Assembly (NCBI GenBank): GCA_951217055.1
Contig: OX578280.1
Coordinates: 10,046,271-10,110,270 of the forward strand
From: Gerris lacustris
Lineage: Eukaryota > Arthropoda > Insecta > Hemiptera > Gerridae
Reading direction: 5' to 3'
Length of the DNA: 64,000 nt
The position numbers and the translations under genes are program-made. The notes beneath the pieces are model-generated. The model worked only from the letters and a program-made list of their open reading frames with translations. It searched no databases and was not told the origin of the DNA. Within the stretch, counting starts at the first letter, position 1; the number at the start of each line of letters is the position of its first letter. Shown here piece by piece: positions 1 to 11,574 of the stretch.

Positions 1-273
1 TGACCACGTCCAACGCTGCTTGACTTAGTGGCCTTGCACTTAGTGGCCTCTGAAGTGAGGAAAAGTTCCGAGGTAACCCGTACCCGATTTTTTTTTCTTT
101 CTCCTTTAATTTTCCACTTGATTCAAGATTGAGACGTCTGCATAATGGTTCATTTATTATTATTTCAATCATATTCAATGATTTTTATACAAAATATTTA
201 CAGCTTCCACAGCTTATTATATTCCATTTTATAAAATATAATTTCTGTATTGTTTATTGACAAGAGTTTTTAT
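1..273. other. AT-rich sequence, nothing recognised
   Basis: No open frame of note, tandem repeat or terminal repeat was seen before the element that starts near 274. Confidence 0.5.
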
Positions 274-1227
274 TTTTTAGGGTTTTGTAGATACTTCTCA
301 AAACCCTTATACCGAGGGTGATGTGTCCGTCCGTCCGTCGCTCTTTGGTTCATAGGGCCCGAACCGTTTAAGCGAAAGTACTGAAATTTGAAACACTGGT
401 GCATCTTTTTGACCCAACCACAGGAAAAATATACAAAAGTTCATAATTAGATTTGCGCATGCGCAATTCGAAAAAATGTGGTAAACTCAAAAATTTATAT
501 TTTTTTAATTTTTGAGTATTGTATCAAATGAAAGCTGCTGAAGAGTAGGACACAAATATATATATGATTTTTTAAATGTTGCATTCCTTATTGGTTAAAT
601 AAATCAAAATATACCCAAAAAAAATTCCCCCCCCCCCAAATTTTATATAATGGCTGGTCTTAAAATTTTGAAATGATTCATAGTTACACCGTATGGTTGG
701 GCGATGAAAATTTCCTAAAAAATGTAATTTTTCTTGTCGAAAATAAATTGAAATAATTCATGCTAATATCTTACTGTGGGGCGATGAAAATTCAGGGAGT
801 TCATCCCAAATAATCAAAAATTACCAATTTTGTGCGCGAAAATTTGGAGTGCGCCCAAAATTTTATTTTTTAAAAATTTTGAGTTGGGTATCAAATGAAA
901 GCTGCTGAAGAGTAGGATACAAATATATATTTGCTTTTTTAAATTTTTCTTCTTCTTTATTGGTTTTATAAGTCAAAATATACCCCCAAAAAAATCCCCC
1001 CCCCCCAATTTTATATAATGGCTGGTCTTAAAATTTTGAAATGATTCATAGTTACACCGTATGGTTGGGCGATGAAAATTTCCTAAAAAATGTAATTTTT
1101 CTTGTCGTTATTACCTATAAAAAACATTGTGACCTCCCGGGGGATCGAACCCGGGACCCTTAGGATCGAAGAAAAAAAATCATAATTTCATAACGGGTAT
1201 GCTTAATCATCTACAAAACCCTAAAAA
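274..1227 (+). mobile_element. Non-autonomous HINE-like element, family X copy 1
   Basis: The ends are 19-bp inverted repeats: TTTTTAGGGTTTTGTAGAT at 274-292 and its exact complement at 1209-1227. Just inside the left end a short hairpin forms (GGGTTTT...AAAACCC), followed by a (GTCC)n run near 329. The interior holds a diverged direct duplication, each part carrying the motif ATCAAATGAAAGCTGCTGAA (near 523 and 891). No coding capacity is visible. I found no clear target duplication. A second member with the same plan lies at 14865-15567. The plan (terminal hairpin, GTCY microsatellite, inverted ends) resembles insect HINE/Helentron derivatives, but that assignment is inference; a TIR DNA-transposon derivative is the alternative. 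Confidence 0.7.
1130..1162 (-). other. tRNA T-arm-like sequence (B-box motif)
   Basis: On the minus strand the sequence reads as a T-arm with a perfect pol III B-box (GGTTCGATCC) flanked by complementary CCGGG/CCCGG. No D-arm or acceptor stem is visible beside it. It is best read as a tRNA-derived fragment inside family X copy 1, not a tRNA gene. Confidence 0.4.
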
Positions 1228-2437
1228 GTACTTGGACGCAAGTACTTCCCTGTGATTTTTTTCCATCTTAATATAGATTTTCTACAGTGTTTAAAAATAA
1301 CTGCTTACGCTTACCAATATTTTTACTCTTACAGCTATGCATACAATCACACAATAATTATCATAAACAATGAGTCAAAGAAGTTCCGTAAATCACTTTT
1401 CTTTAAGTCTCTTAATTAATCTTTTCTTATAACTTATCTTTAAAATGTATCACGACGTCTTTCCGTTCTTTTGTATATTATCTTTTAGAGACTTTTTGTA
1501 ATTTGTCTTTTTCTTTTTCAAGTTTATTGTCATTCCGTTTTATTTTAAAACTGACATTAAAACATTGTTTGCATATCTTAGTTAATTGAATAAGCAAAAA
1601 TAACTTCTTTTTTTTTAATGACGTAAAACTCTTTACCTCTTACTGATGTAACAAGTACTTCACGACTCAATACTTAAGATGCTGCAACTTAAATCTGATA
1701 TCTGACTTAATATTGTTTATTTCTTCCTCATTATTCTTCAGCCTTGATGATTATCATCATTCGTTACTTCGTCCTTTTTCTTCAAATATACATAAGTCTT
1801 TTACATTTTTCATTCGTCCTTCTATTCCTAGTTTGTGTTGTATTATTCTTCCTCCATTTTAGTTTAGAAGGGGAATGGAAAAGAAAAAAAAAACTTATAA
1901 AAATGCTAGAAGGCAATGACGAATGTTTCGAGTAATCTTTTCAAGGTATTTGTGACTTACTTTTACCTGATCTAATTAAGAATCGTAGCTTGATTTACCG
2001 ATTTGTAGTAGACAATCTTACATATTTTTTTTTTCAGCCTTGTGATAAGCAATTCAACATCTTACTACACCTAATATAAAGGGATTAATTGCGAGTAGCA
2101 AATAGAAAGATTTATTTAACTCAAAAGGAAAGAGTACAACTACATAACCTTATCTAAAGTGGACAGTTATAAATTATAACTTTCTAGTTTATTTTTTATT
2201 TTTTTGTAATTTCACATCTTATAGAATCGGTTCATGATTGAAATAGGTCAACTTTTACTCTATACTAAAACAACTATGATCTTCTGATTTAATTATTTAG
2301 TAATTTATTCGTGGAGAAACTAAGATTAGAATGTTATTAACTCATTCGATGTTAAACGAATGATAGAATGGGTGTTATAAATTAAAATCTGCTACCTCTT
2401 ACTCATTAACAAACCAAGAATATTCATCACTTCCTGG
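1228..2437. other. AT-rich intergenic sequence, nothing recognised
   Basis: Very AT-rich with several poly-T tracts. The longest open frame (1744-1935, plus, 63 codons) encodes a Phe/Leu/Ile-rich string that reflects base composition, and no known domain is apparent. Confidence 0.5.
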
Positions 2438-2540
<103 letters not shown>

Positions 2541-2715
2541 ACTAGGTGTTTGTAACTTAAATTTATGTTTTTAAGTCGCGCACGACTTTCATCATGTAAG
2601 CACCATAACATCAATTTTCATCAGGCTTCTTAAATAAAAGTATTTCTAACCTGAAAATGTATTTTAAGACTAATTGTTGTTATTGACATTTAAGAACTGG
2701 AACAAATCAGATCCA

Positions 2716-3892
2716 TTTTTAATTTTTTTTTTTTTTTTGCTTCACATAATATAATCTATTGTGTGTATCTTTTATTTCTTATTTTTATTAATGATTTACC
2801 AAAGTTCATAAAAAAAAGTATGTCCTAACTGTCACATCACATTATATTGCGATGACGCATCTGTAATTATTATTACTAAGACTGTTGAAGAACTTGAATT
2901 GTTTATTAATAATATAATTAAAGCTTTCGTTGTGTGGTGTAATATTAATAAATTTGTCATTAATACTTCGAAGAGTTTTCACGTAGTCTTTACCACTCTA
3001 AAAAACGTCAAAACTCCAACAGTTGTCATAAATTCGGTCCATCTCGCGAAAATGGAGGTTTTTAAATTCCTGGGTGTTTTAGTTGATAATAAACTTGGTT
3101 TTCTACAGCATATATCATCAGTTCTCCATAAACTGAAAGGAGCTTGTTTTATGATCAGGGCACTTAAAAGACATAATTCGTTAGAAACTCTAATGCTAAT
3201 TTATTATGGAGTAGTATATCCACATCTAGCTTATAATGTGATAGTTTGGGGTAATAGACCAGAAGCTAAAAGAGTTTTTATACTACAGAAGAGAATAATA
3301 AGAACTATTCTAGGTTTAAGCAGCAAGACTTCCTGCAAAGAACATTTTATGAAATATGGTTTCCTTACTTTTCCAAGTATTTTTATTAAAGAAGCGTGTT
3401 TGTATGGAGCAAGAAATCCAGGAAAATTTATAAAAATGTCTGACATACACAATAAAAACTCTAGGCATAAAGATAAATTAGTGCTGCCAATTTGTCGTAC
3501 AGAATTATATAGATCCTCCCCGTCAAATTCAGCTATAATTTTGTTTAATAACCTTCCTAAACCAATAAAAACTGTACCTGCTGACAAATTGGCATGCAAA
3601 TTAAAACAAATGCTTAAAGATAAAGCTTACTATTCAATATCTGAATATTTATCTGATACATAATATCTACTAAGAGTTTTAATGTTTTATTTTATTTATT
3701 TATTTTACATTTCATTGTTTCTGTTTCTGTTCATTGTTATTAACCTTCATATTGTATGATTATTTGTTTTTATACATGACATGTTATATCCGATACAAAT
3801 TGGCTACATAATAAAGAATATATTTATTTATTTATTTATTTTTAATTTTTTTTTAATTTTTTTTTTTTTTTCCTTCACATAATATTATCTAA
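2716..3892 (+). mobile_element. 5'-truncated Jockey-like non-LTR retrotransposon insertion with long target duplications
   Basis: A near-identical ~43-bp sequence (a T-rich run followed by CTTCACATAATAT and a TCTA end) flanks the insertion at about 2716-2758 and 3850-3892. Between the two lie a reverse-transcriptase remnant, an AT-rich 3' untranslated part, an AATAAAG-type signal near 3810 and a TTTA-repeat tail up to about 3840. This is the signature of target-primed insertion by a LINE that truncated early. Only about 1.08 kb of the element is present. Confidence 0.85.
2763..3663 (+). pseudogene. Reverse transcriptase C-terminal fragment (Jockey-clade LINE), frameshifted
   Basis: Remnant of ORF2 of a non-LTR retrotransposon, which would have copied element RNA into DNA at a nicked target. 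In frame at 2772-2804 the sequence encodes LFLIFINDLPK, matching the LLFLIYINDLP block of RT palm motif B. An eight-A run at 2810-2817 shifts the frame by one. In the new frame LYCDDAS (2842-2862) is a degenerate form of the catalytic YADD box, with Cys at the second position and both aspartates retained. Reading continues without a stop to 3660 through FLGVLVDNKL and a block like the Jockey thumb segment (VVYPHLAYNVIVWGN). The endonuclease, the RT N-terminus and any start codon are missing through 5' truncation. The intact frame from 2821 is open for about 280 codons, so the insertion is not very old. Inactive. Jockey/BS-like clade is the best guess; exact clade is uncertain. Confidence 0.85.
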
Positions 3893-3976
3893 TGTCTAAT
3901 TTTAGCGTAAATGAAAATACTATTCTTATTATTATTATGTTTAATAATGTTTTTTACACAAATTACTGTTTATTTT

Positions 3977-5145
3977 GCTTCTAAACATACCCAAGATAAC
4001 GGAAGCTATGTTATCGTACTGAAGAGAGAAAAAATTTATGTAACCGATTTCAAAAATTTAAGACAGAAATCTGTTTCAGACATCAGAAAACATTTTCGGT
4101 TCCGTGTCTGACTGTTGGTGTGACACCCAATTTTTGTAAACCAACACATGTTAAAAAATACTCGTCCGATTTTAATGAAATTTGGATGTTAGACCATAAT
4201 GAGCCCACTGTTGCAAAATTTGGATGATAGAACATAATATTTATTACGCGCAGATGGTTGAAGTTAATAGGAGCCCATCTGTGGACTATTATAGCTGTGT
4301 TTATAAAAAAAAAAAAATATATATTATGAAATAATTATTTCATCCTTTTCCGCTTGTTCTCTTTTGCAGGCGCACTTTTTTTAAACAACTTTTTTTTACA
4401 AAACATGTGCAAAAGAGAATGGGTGGAGAAGGATGAGATAATTATGGGACCAACAATGGGCTAACTATACGACCTATTTACCATCCAAATTTCATTAAAA
4501 TTAGACGAGTAGATTTTAAGTTTACACCTATTATAAGATCTTCAAAAGTACTCATCTGATTTAGAGGTGGTTAGTGGTGGTTAGAGGTAGTTAGAGGTGG
4601 TTCGAGGTGGTTAGAGGTGGTTAGAGGTGGTTAGAGGTGGTTAGAGGTGGTTAGAGGTGGTTAGAGGTGGTTAGAGGTGGTTAGTGGTGGTTAGAGGTAG
4701 TTAGAGGTGGTTAGAGGTGGTTAGAGGTGGTTAGTGGTGGTTAGAGGTAGTTAGAGGTGGTTAGAGGTGGTAAGAGGTGGATAGAGGTGGTTAGAGGTGG
4801 TGAGAGGTGGTTAGAGGTGGTTAGAGGTGGTTAGAGGTGGTTAGAGGTAGTTATAGGTGGTTAGAGGTGGTTAGAGGTAGTTTGAGGTCGTTAGGGGTGG
4901 TTAGAGGTGGTAAGAGGTGGATAGAGGTGGTTAGAGGTGGTGAGAGGTGGTTAGAGGTGGTTAGAGGTGGTTAAAGGTGGTTAAAGGTGGTAAGAGATGG
5001 TTAGAGGTAGTTAGAGGTGGTTAGAGGTGGTTAGAGGGGGAAATTAAATAAATTTGATAACAATAGATCGTAAAATCATTAAATCATTAAAGTATACGAA
5101 ATAGGAAGCTAGGAAGCTATTTGCCACACTAATTGGTAGAGTATT
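3977..5145 (+). mobile_element. Family A element, copy 1, degenerate, carrying an internal minisatellite
   Basis: It begins with a decayed form of the family A terminal hairpin (GCTTC...GGAAGC) at 3977. The conserved interior follows, including GATTTTAATGAAATTTGG near 4171, and it ends with GGAAGCTATTTGCCACACTA near 5115-5134, the family A 3' end. The segment 4436-4525 runs in the opposite orientation, so the copy is rearranged. The minisatellite at 4561-5040 sits between family A interior and 3' sequence. The 66-codon frame at 3911-4111 crosses this repeat and is not considered a gene. Confidence 0.7.
4561..5040 (+). repeat. 10-bp minisatellite (TTAGAGGTGG), 48 units
   Basis: Exactly 48 consecutive 10-bp units in unbroken register: 480 bp with only substitutions and no insertion or deletion. 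The consensus is TTAGAGGTGG. It lies inside family A copy 1. The same motif recurs at 60.0-62.3 kb within a longer satellite unit. Confidence 0.98.
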
Positions 5146-5615
5146 TTGTGGAAAATCATTTTGCATTATATTTCTATGTTTACATGCTCTGTTAAAAATA
5201 ATACATTTTACCCAAAATTTGCATTTGTTGCGAATAAAGCGCATGAATTACCTTATTTAGCATGATTACTTATGTATTCGGTATATCATTAGCAAAATTA
5301 ATAAATATTATTCTGAACATTACATCAGAAATATATGCTCGTTATGCATAAAGAATGAAAATATAAATAACATGTGCATTAATCACATCTATTCAAAACA
5401 TTTGTCAAATATATTAAAATATTCAATACTGTAATTGAATTGTTGTTTTGAAATTCCAATTAAATTTGTCGTGTACACTTTATTTCTCTTATGACGTAAC
5501 TTAAGCTAATTACATTGAATCTTATTAATAAATATCTGGTTTTATAAATAACTGTAAATAACTCCTCTATTTTCCTTAGTAAAGTCCACTTTCTAATGTA
5601 ACAAAATATATTTTA
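5146..5615. other. AT-rich sequence, nothing recognised
   Basis: No terminal repeats, arrays or protein-like frames seen. Confidence 0.5.
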
Positions 5616-5626
5616 AAAAAAATATA

Positions 5627-5715
<89 letters not shown>

Positions 5716-5720
5716 TATAT
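5616..5720. repeat. (TA)n microsatellite
   Basis: About 100 bp of TA dinucleotide repeat. Confidence 0.95.
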
Positions 5721-6130
5721 GACGTCAAAATTTATGACGTTACTGTTTGCCTATCCTGTTTTACTTAGTGTAACTTAATGCATCACGTATCGTTATAACG
5801 GAGTATTCTTGTATTTCTTCCTTGTATCATGTTACCTTCTAATTTTTTTAAAAAAAAGTCTTATTTTTTCCTGAATATAATCTTCCCTTTATTAGTCAAT
5901 TTATAAGTTATCTTGTTATGATGTATTTATTTACGTTGTGTTTACATATTTTTTTTTCTAATCAGGAGTTCATTTTTATATGTCCTTGATAGAGAATAAA
6001 GGAAGGTAATATATTATTATTTGATTGGCTTTTATAAGGGACCAATAAATATTGTATAAGCAAATGCAATAAATAAAACTAAATTTTTTTTTTCAACAAA
6101 TAAGTTCAAAGCATCATACTATTTTTAGTT
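5721..6130. other. AT-rich sequence, nothing recognised
   Basis: No structure found beyond base composition. Confidence 0.5.
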
Positions 6131-6521
6131 CATGCTACTTAAATTTAGTTAATGCAATGCTAATGAAATTTAGTTAATGCAATGCTACTTAAATTTAGTT
6201 AATGCTTTGCTACTTAAATTTAGTTAATGCAATGCTAATGAAATTTAATTTATGCAATGCTACTTAAATTTAGTTAATGCAATGCTACTTAAATTTAGTT
6301 AATGCAATTCTTATTAAATTTAGTTAATGCAATGCTAATGAAATTTAGTTAATGCAATGCTACTTAAATTTAATTTATGCAATGCTACTTAAATTTAGTT
6401 AATGCAATGCTACTTAAATTTAATTAATGCAATGCTACTTAATTTTAGTTAATGCAATGTTATTTAAACTTAGTTAATGCAATGCTACTTAAATATAGTT
6501 AATGCAATGCTACTTAAATTT
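6131..6521 (+). repeat. 25-bp tandem array, about 15.6 units
   Basis: Repeats of a 25-bp unit containing TACTTAAATTTAGTTAATGC. Two recurring variants exist (CTACTTAAA and CTAATGAAA) with the same length, so register is kept. No transposon ends flank it. Confidence 0.95.
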
Positions 6522-6854
6522 GGTACAACAGTTGATATGATTAAAGGAAGTATAAGATTATTTAAGAGGAATTTAAGTACATTAACAAACAAACTGTATA
6601 GTGAGGCCAACTTTAGTAAGCTTGTAACCTCATTTATTCTTCTCTCAAGTATAGGGTAGTTGTCTACCACCTCTACTATTCCATTGATAACCTGATAATC
6701 GGCTTAATTGTACTTCGGTTAAATCAATTTAAGTTGCATTTACTGTTTATATGCTTGTCACAAGCAAGCGTCATTAGTATTAGTGTTGGAACAAGTCATG
6801 GGCGTAGCCAGGGTTGCCTTTAGGGGGGGGCTAATTTTTTTTTATATATATTGG

Positions 6855-6993
<139 letters not shown>

Positions 6994-7342
6994 GGCCCGC
7001 GATTAAATGTCATAAAGAAACTGGGTGATTCTATGGGTCAAATGCAACAAAAAATGTCGAGTAAGCATAGGCCCATATCTCAATAGTTCTCCAGATATCG
7101 ATTTATTTCCTTTTTTAAAGTGCTTCACGAAAAGTTTTAAAAAATGCCTAATATCTCAAAACCTAAATGACATAGAGAAATTGGGCTAAGGACCAATTTT
7201 AAAGAGCATAAAAAAACCATTCAGAATCATAAATTTATTTTTAAATTATCAGCTGCTAAGCATCTTTTAAGTTCTGTTACATTTGAAATTTTGGATTTTT
7301 TAAAATTCGACCATGAAATTCCTGAGCTAACTACTCTTAATT

Positions 7343-8249
7343 GAGGGATGTTAGAAGTGTGGCGTTTTCAGGAAAAACTTCTGCTTTTCATAAGCTTTCA
7401 AATGGTATAATTAAAGTTTAAGCTCAACGGACTAGTTTTTGAAATATGGTGGATTGAATGTTCCCAGACGTGAAATTTTTTGGTCACGATCACAACCAAT
7501 TCTAGTACAAACGCAAAAATGGTTTCCCCGAACGAAACCACAAAACTTAGGGTTTCATATAGGAAATTTTACGCTATAAATATGGATCCGGAATAGCTTC
7601 GTTTTCGAGATATTTGCAAAAAACATGAATAAACACCATTTTTGGACGTTTATCCTTACAATTCTCAAATACTACGCTTTTTACAGTACGAGTCGAATTA
7701 TACCAATTTTAGCTCTTTACAAAATAATATTTTAAAATTGAGCGTTGATGGAGATCACCTTAATGGATTGACTAATAAAGTGACTGGGACATAGAATTTT
7801 ACAATTTCGCTGAAAATCAGGGGGTTGTCGTACAGCGCTGGGAAGGGTGTCATTCAACGAAAAATTATATTCTTTACCAGGTTTCCTTCAAGAAGTATTA
7901 TGGTAAAAAGCGTAGTATTTGAGAATTGTAAGGATAAACGTCCAAAAATGGTGTTTTTTGCGAATATCTCGAAAACGAAGCTGTTCCGGGTCCATGTTAA
8001 TAGGAACTTTTTGTTCAGCGTAAAATTTCCTATAAGAAACCCTAAGTTCTGTGGTTTCGTCCGGGGGAACCTTTTGTGCGTTTATACTAGAATTGGTTGT
8101 GACCCTGACCAAAAAATTTCACTTCTGGGAACATTCAATCCACCATAATTCAAAAACTAGTCCGTTGAGCTTAAACTTTAATTATACCATTTGAAAGCTT
8201 ATGAAAAGCAGAAGTTTTTCCTGAAAACGCCACACTTCTAACATCCCTC
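7343..8249. repeat. Long inverted repeat (foldback), arms of about 340 bp
   Basis: Left arm 7343-7684 is the reverse complement of right arm 7903-8249 with a few substitutions and indels; the loop is about 218 bp. The outermost part is GAGGGATGTTAGAAGTGTGG and its complement. The arms carry no recognised protein signal. Confidence 0.9.
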
Positions 8250-8598
8250 TACTTCTAACGTCTTTTTAAACGCCAAAAAAAAAAATTTGTCGGGCAAAAC
8301 TAGGTATATAATTACTTATTATATTTATTATTTTTTTAATACATATCACAACACTATTACTTGAACATGTGCTGCAGAATTGCATACTTAAATGTTAGGT
8401 CTTTGGCGTTGGAGGGGGGGGGGGGGACGTCTTTTTGACGCGAAATAACAAAAAAATTTCGGGCAAAACTAGATATATAATTACTAGCTACTTTATTTAT
8501 TTATTTTTTTGACTATCACAACACTATTACTTTAAAATGTGCTGCGGAATTGCATACTTAAATTTCAGGTATTTAGCTTTGAGGGGAGGCCCCCCCCC

Positions 8599-8615
8599 CC
8601 CTGGGTGCGCCACTG
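8599..8615 (-). mobile_element. Orphan transposon end (CAGTGGCGCACCCAGG)
   Basis: Reading inward on the minus strand from 8615, the sequence is CAGTGGCGCACCCAGG followed by a G run, a common terminal motif of hAT-type elements. I found no matching opposite end within the window. Confidence 0.5.
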
Positions 8616-9270
8616 GCTGAGAGAAGGAAAACATAATTATTGTCCAGCTTCTTTTCTTATCATAGGCATCTTTTTTATCAAAGCAATGCTAACCAAACCA
8701 GTGCAGCCACGCCACAGCTGTAGTAACTTGACAACTAAAACGAGATTTACATGTTTTTACCTGAAGACCCACTTTTTTTACCCTCTAGCCATAAAATAAA
8801 TTTATATAATAATAATATATATATTATTATTATACAGAATTATTTTTACTTTTTATTTATTTATTTTTTATTTTAACCGGTATATGTATAATGTATAATA
8901 ATCGTATTTCTTTAGAGAGTTGAGCCGGCCTAGGGGGGGGCCATGGCCCCCCCCCCTGCCCCCCCCTGGCTACGCCCATGGAACAAGTATAGTGTTGTAC
9001 CAGTATAGGTAAACTCCTAGCAGCTGCAAACTGATTGTAACAAATATGCACTTTAATCTGAGCAAACGACTAACAACTTGCATTAATCCTAGCTCAATCG
9101 TAACTATTCTTGTGACTAGAAATAATATCCGTTATGCTTGTCATACGAATAAGAACTTAATGTACTGTCTAGTACAGGGGTTCTCAAACTTTTTCTTCCA
9201 TAGACCCCCTGTAGGAATTTTATTTTTTTCATAGACCCCCTCCCTAAGGAATATATATATACACATCTAA

Positions 9271-9291
9271 TTGTGTGTGTGTGTGTGTGTG
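9271..9291. repeat. (TG)n microsatellite
   Basis: About ten GT/TG units inside the hAT element, giving His-Thr repeats in a spurious minus-strand frame. Confidence 0.9.
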
Positions 9292-9639
9292 CAATGGCTA
9301 CCACAGACGACTCATTTTAAAACACATAGTAATAGGAAAATGAGGGGAAATTGTACAGAAGAAAGAAACTGAAATATCAATAATTATATCTATATTTTTA
9401 ATGATTAAATTTAACATTCCTAAATCAGAATTCAATTTTAAGAAAATATTAATGTGTAATAGTATTTTAGGATAAAAAATGTTTAAGTAAGTAATTCTAA
9501 AAAAAAAAAAATTAAGAAAAGTCCATGGAAACCATAATAATAATAAATATAACAAATAATATTACCGTAAAAATAGCTGCATATTAATGAATAACAAAAC
9601 TATCAATCATTTTTTTTTTTTTTTATTATATGCAATTAA

Positions 9640-9666
9640 TAAAAAAAAAAAAAAAAAAAAAAAAAA
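9640..9666. repeat. poly(A) tract
   Basis: Run of about 26 A residues, preceded by a poly(T) run at 9610-9624. Confidence 0.9.
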
Positions 9667-10541
9667 CATTAATATTTGTGTGATGGATGGGCTTGACATT
9701 CTTGTGCGATTTCTTTTATGTTTGGCCTAAAATTACTAAGTTTTATTCTTAAATCTCCCCTTTTGAGGGTTAACATAAGTTACTATTCAAAAATAAAAAT
9801 TGTACAGTGAAATTGTAGTGAATAACACTCAGATTACATTTAAAATTAAGCTAGTAACATGTTTTTGCCGGTTGAAGGGGTAGGTGGTATGGTGGGGGGT
9901 TTTAATTTCGGGATTAAACTCTCATATCAAAACATTGGACATATTTTATAAGTTATCAAAACATACTTTTTTATTACTCATGCTCACTTCCTCCCCAAAT
10001 CTAGTTTATATTTACTTATTATTTTTATTACAATACGAATACCTTAATATTCATTTATAAATATTATTTTATTTATTATTAATAATATTATTATGTTCAT
10101 TTTATTTATTTATTCATTTATTTTTATTATTTTTATTTTTTATTTTTTACTAAAGAGACGCCCATAGACCCCCAATAGACCCCTTGGTGATCATAGACCC
10201 CCCATGAAGTCCCATAGACCCCTAGGGGGTCCACATGGACCCCTTTGAGAATAGCTGGTCTAGTATATTACTCTCTCGCAAAAATAAAAAGTGCCCTAAG
10301 TATAAGCAGAGTTTCCTGACAAGCTTGATGTTCTTGGTTAATAAAATAGTATAAAAATGCATTGTCACAACTCTACTAGCATTATCGGAACCGGATCCTT
10401 TTTCTCAGTGTAAAACTGACACTATTAGTTCCTCGTTGTACTTCGTTGTAATTTTATAAGAATATATTATGCATTGTCTGCACAAGGCTAAAAAGAACCG
10501 ATATTTTTTTTATCATAAGGGTGTTTTTTGTTTTTTTTAAA

Positions 10542-11457
10542 GTAGGGGAGACCGGGGACGGTTGAAACATTTTTTACAAAATCGCTTCCTGCAAAAACAT
10601 TTTAACTTCAATGTATTTGACAGTGGGCCTTAATTGAACTTTAGTTATTAGACTAGAAATGGATGAGGTTATAGTAAGATTATCTGCATTACAAAAATAT
10701 TTATAGGAATTTTAAAAATTCAGGAAAAATGTTTCAACCGACCCCATACCAGGGGCGGTAGTAACAGTTATTAGAGTTAGTTGTAACACTAACAGAGTAA
10801 AGAGAATTATGTTAGAAATACTTATTTATCGAGTCAAAATCACAGAACATGAAGCAAAATAATTATATAATTGGTCATACGCAGAATAATAGGTGTTTAA
10901 GATAAATGAAACAATAATAAATATTCTAAATGTAATTTGTATCATATATTTTGTAGTTCAAGGTTAATTAACATTAAAACTAATAAAATTTGACGAAAGT
11001 AAAAAAAAAAAAGATTTAATTTAAATGAAGCTTTAAAGTGTATTTGGAAATTTCATACCTAATAGCCAGATGGTAACTTAATTGTAGACATTGTTACAAC
11101 CGTACCCAGAACATGCTTTAAAAAAGTTGTCGTCTTAACCTCCGAAATAAACAATTTAGATAAAAAAGAATTACACCTGTTGAACTTCTTACGTTAAAAA
11201 CTATCATAACCACAACTATTATAATTTTGGGTAAAAAAGCAAAAGAGTAGTAACAAATACTTTTGGACGCGAAAACACAATACCCCCTCTCAGAAACTTA
11301 TGATCAACTCGAAACGACACCAAACACAAAAGTTCAGATTCCGCCACGGAAGCCGCGTCCCTTTTCCTTGGTTGTTCCTAAATATCGCTAATTTTTCTAC
11401 CCATTAATTGGGTTCTTTCAACCGTACCCTGTTTCAACCGTCCCCGGTCTCCCCTAC
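10542..11457. mobile_element. MITE with perfect 27-bp inverted ends
   Basis: The left end starts GTAGGGGAGACCGGGGACGG and continues to 10568. The exact reverse complement of all 27 bp is at 11431-11457. The TA just inside each outer base (10543-10544 and 11455-11456) may be a duplicated TA target, as for Tc1/mariner elements, but the superfamily is not certain. The 916-bp interior is AT-rich and non-coding. Confidence 0.85.
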
Positions 11458-11574
11458 ATTATTATAGTTTGCGATGAAATGTAGGTTTTCCAGTACAGAC
11501 CATGAATATAAGAATGTAAAGTCAGGCTCTTATCGTTCTTTGTTAAAACCAGTGTGATAAGAGAATCAACATCG

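Larger units (their letters stand above)
9175..10257. mobile_element. Non-autonomous hAT transposon, 1.08 kb
   Basis: Left end CAGGGGTTCTCAAA (9175-9188) pairs with right end TTTGAGAATAGCTG (10244-10257), an imperfect inverted repeat of a type widely seen in hAT elements. A perfect 8-bp target duplication GTCTAGTA flanks it (9167-9174 and 10258-10265). The subterminal motif CATAGACCCC occurs twice near the left end and several times near the right end (10163-10221). The interior is AT-rich with homopolymer runs and a (TG)n tract near 9271-9291. No transposase is present. Confidence 0.92.

Noticed and set aside
3231..3599. 122-codon minus-strand frame
   Set aside because: Antisense shadow of the reverse-transcriptase fragment.
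4561..5040. Interstitial telomere repeat
   Set aside because: The 10-bp unit TTAGAGGTGG is neither the arthropod TTAGG nor the TTAGGG telomere motif.
7825..8148. 107-codon plus-strand frame
   Set aside because: Lies in one arm of a foldback; the other arm carries disrupting changes and no domain is visible.
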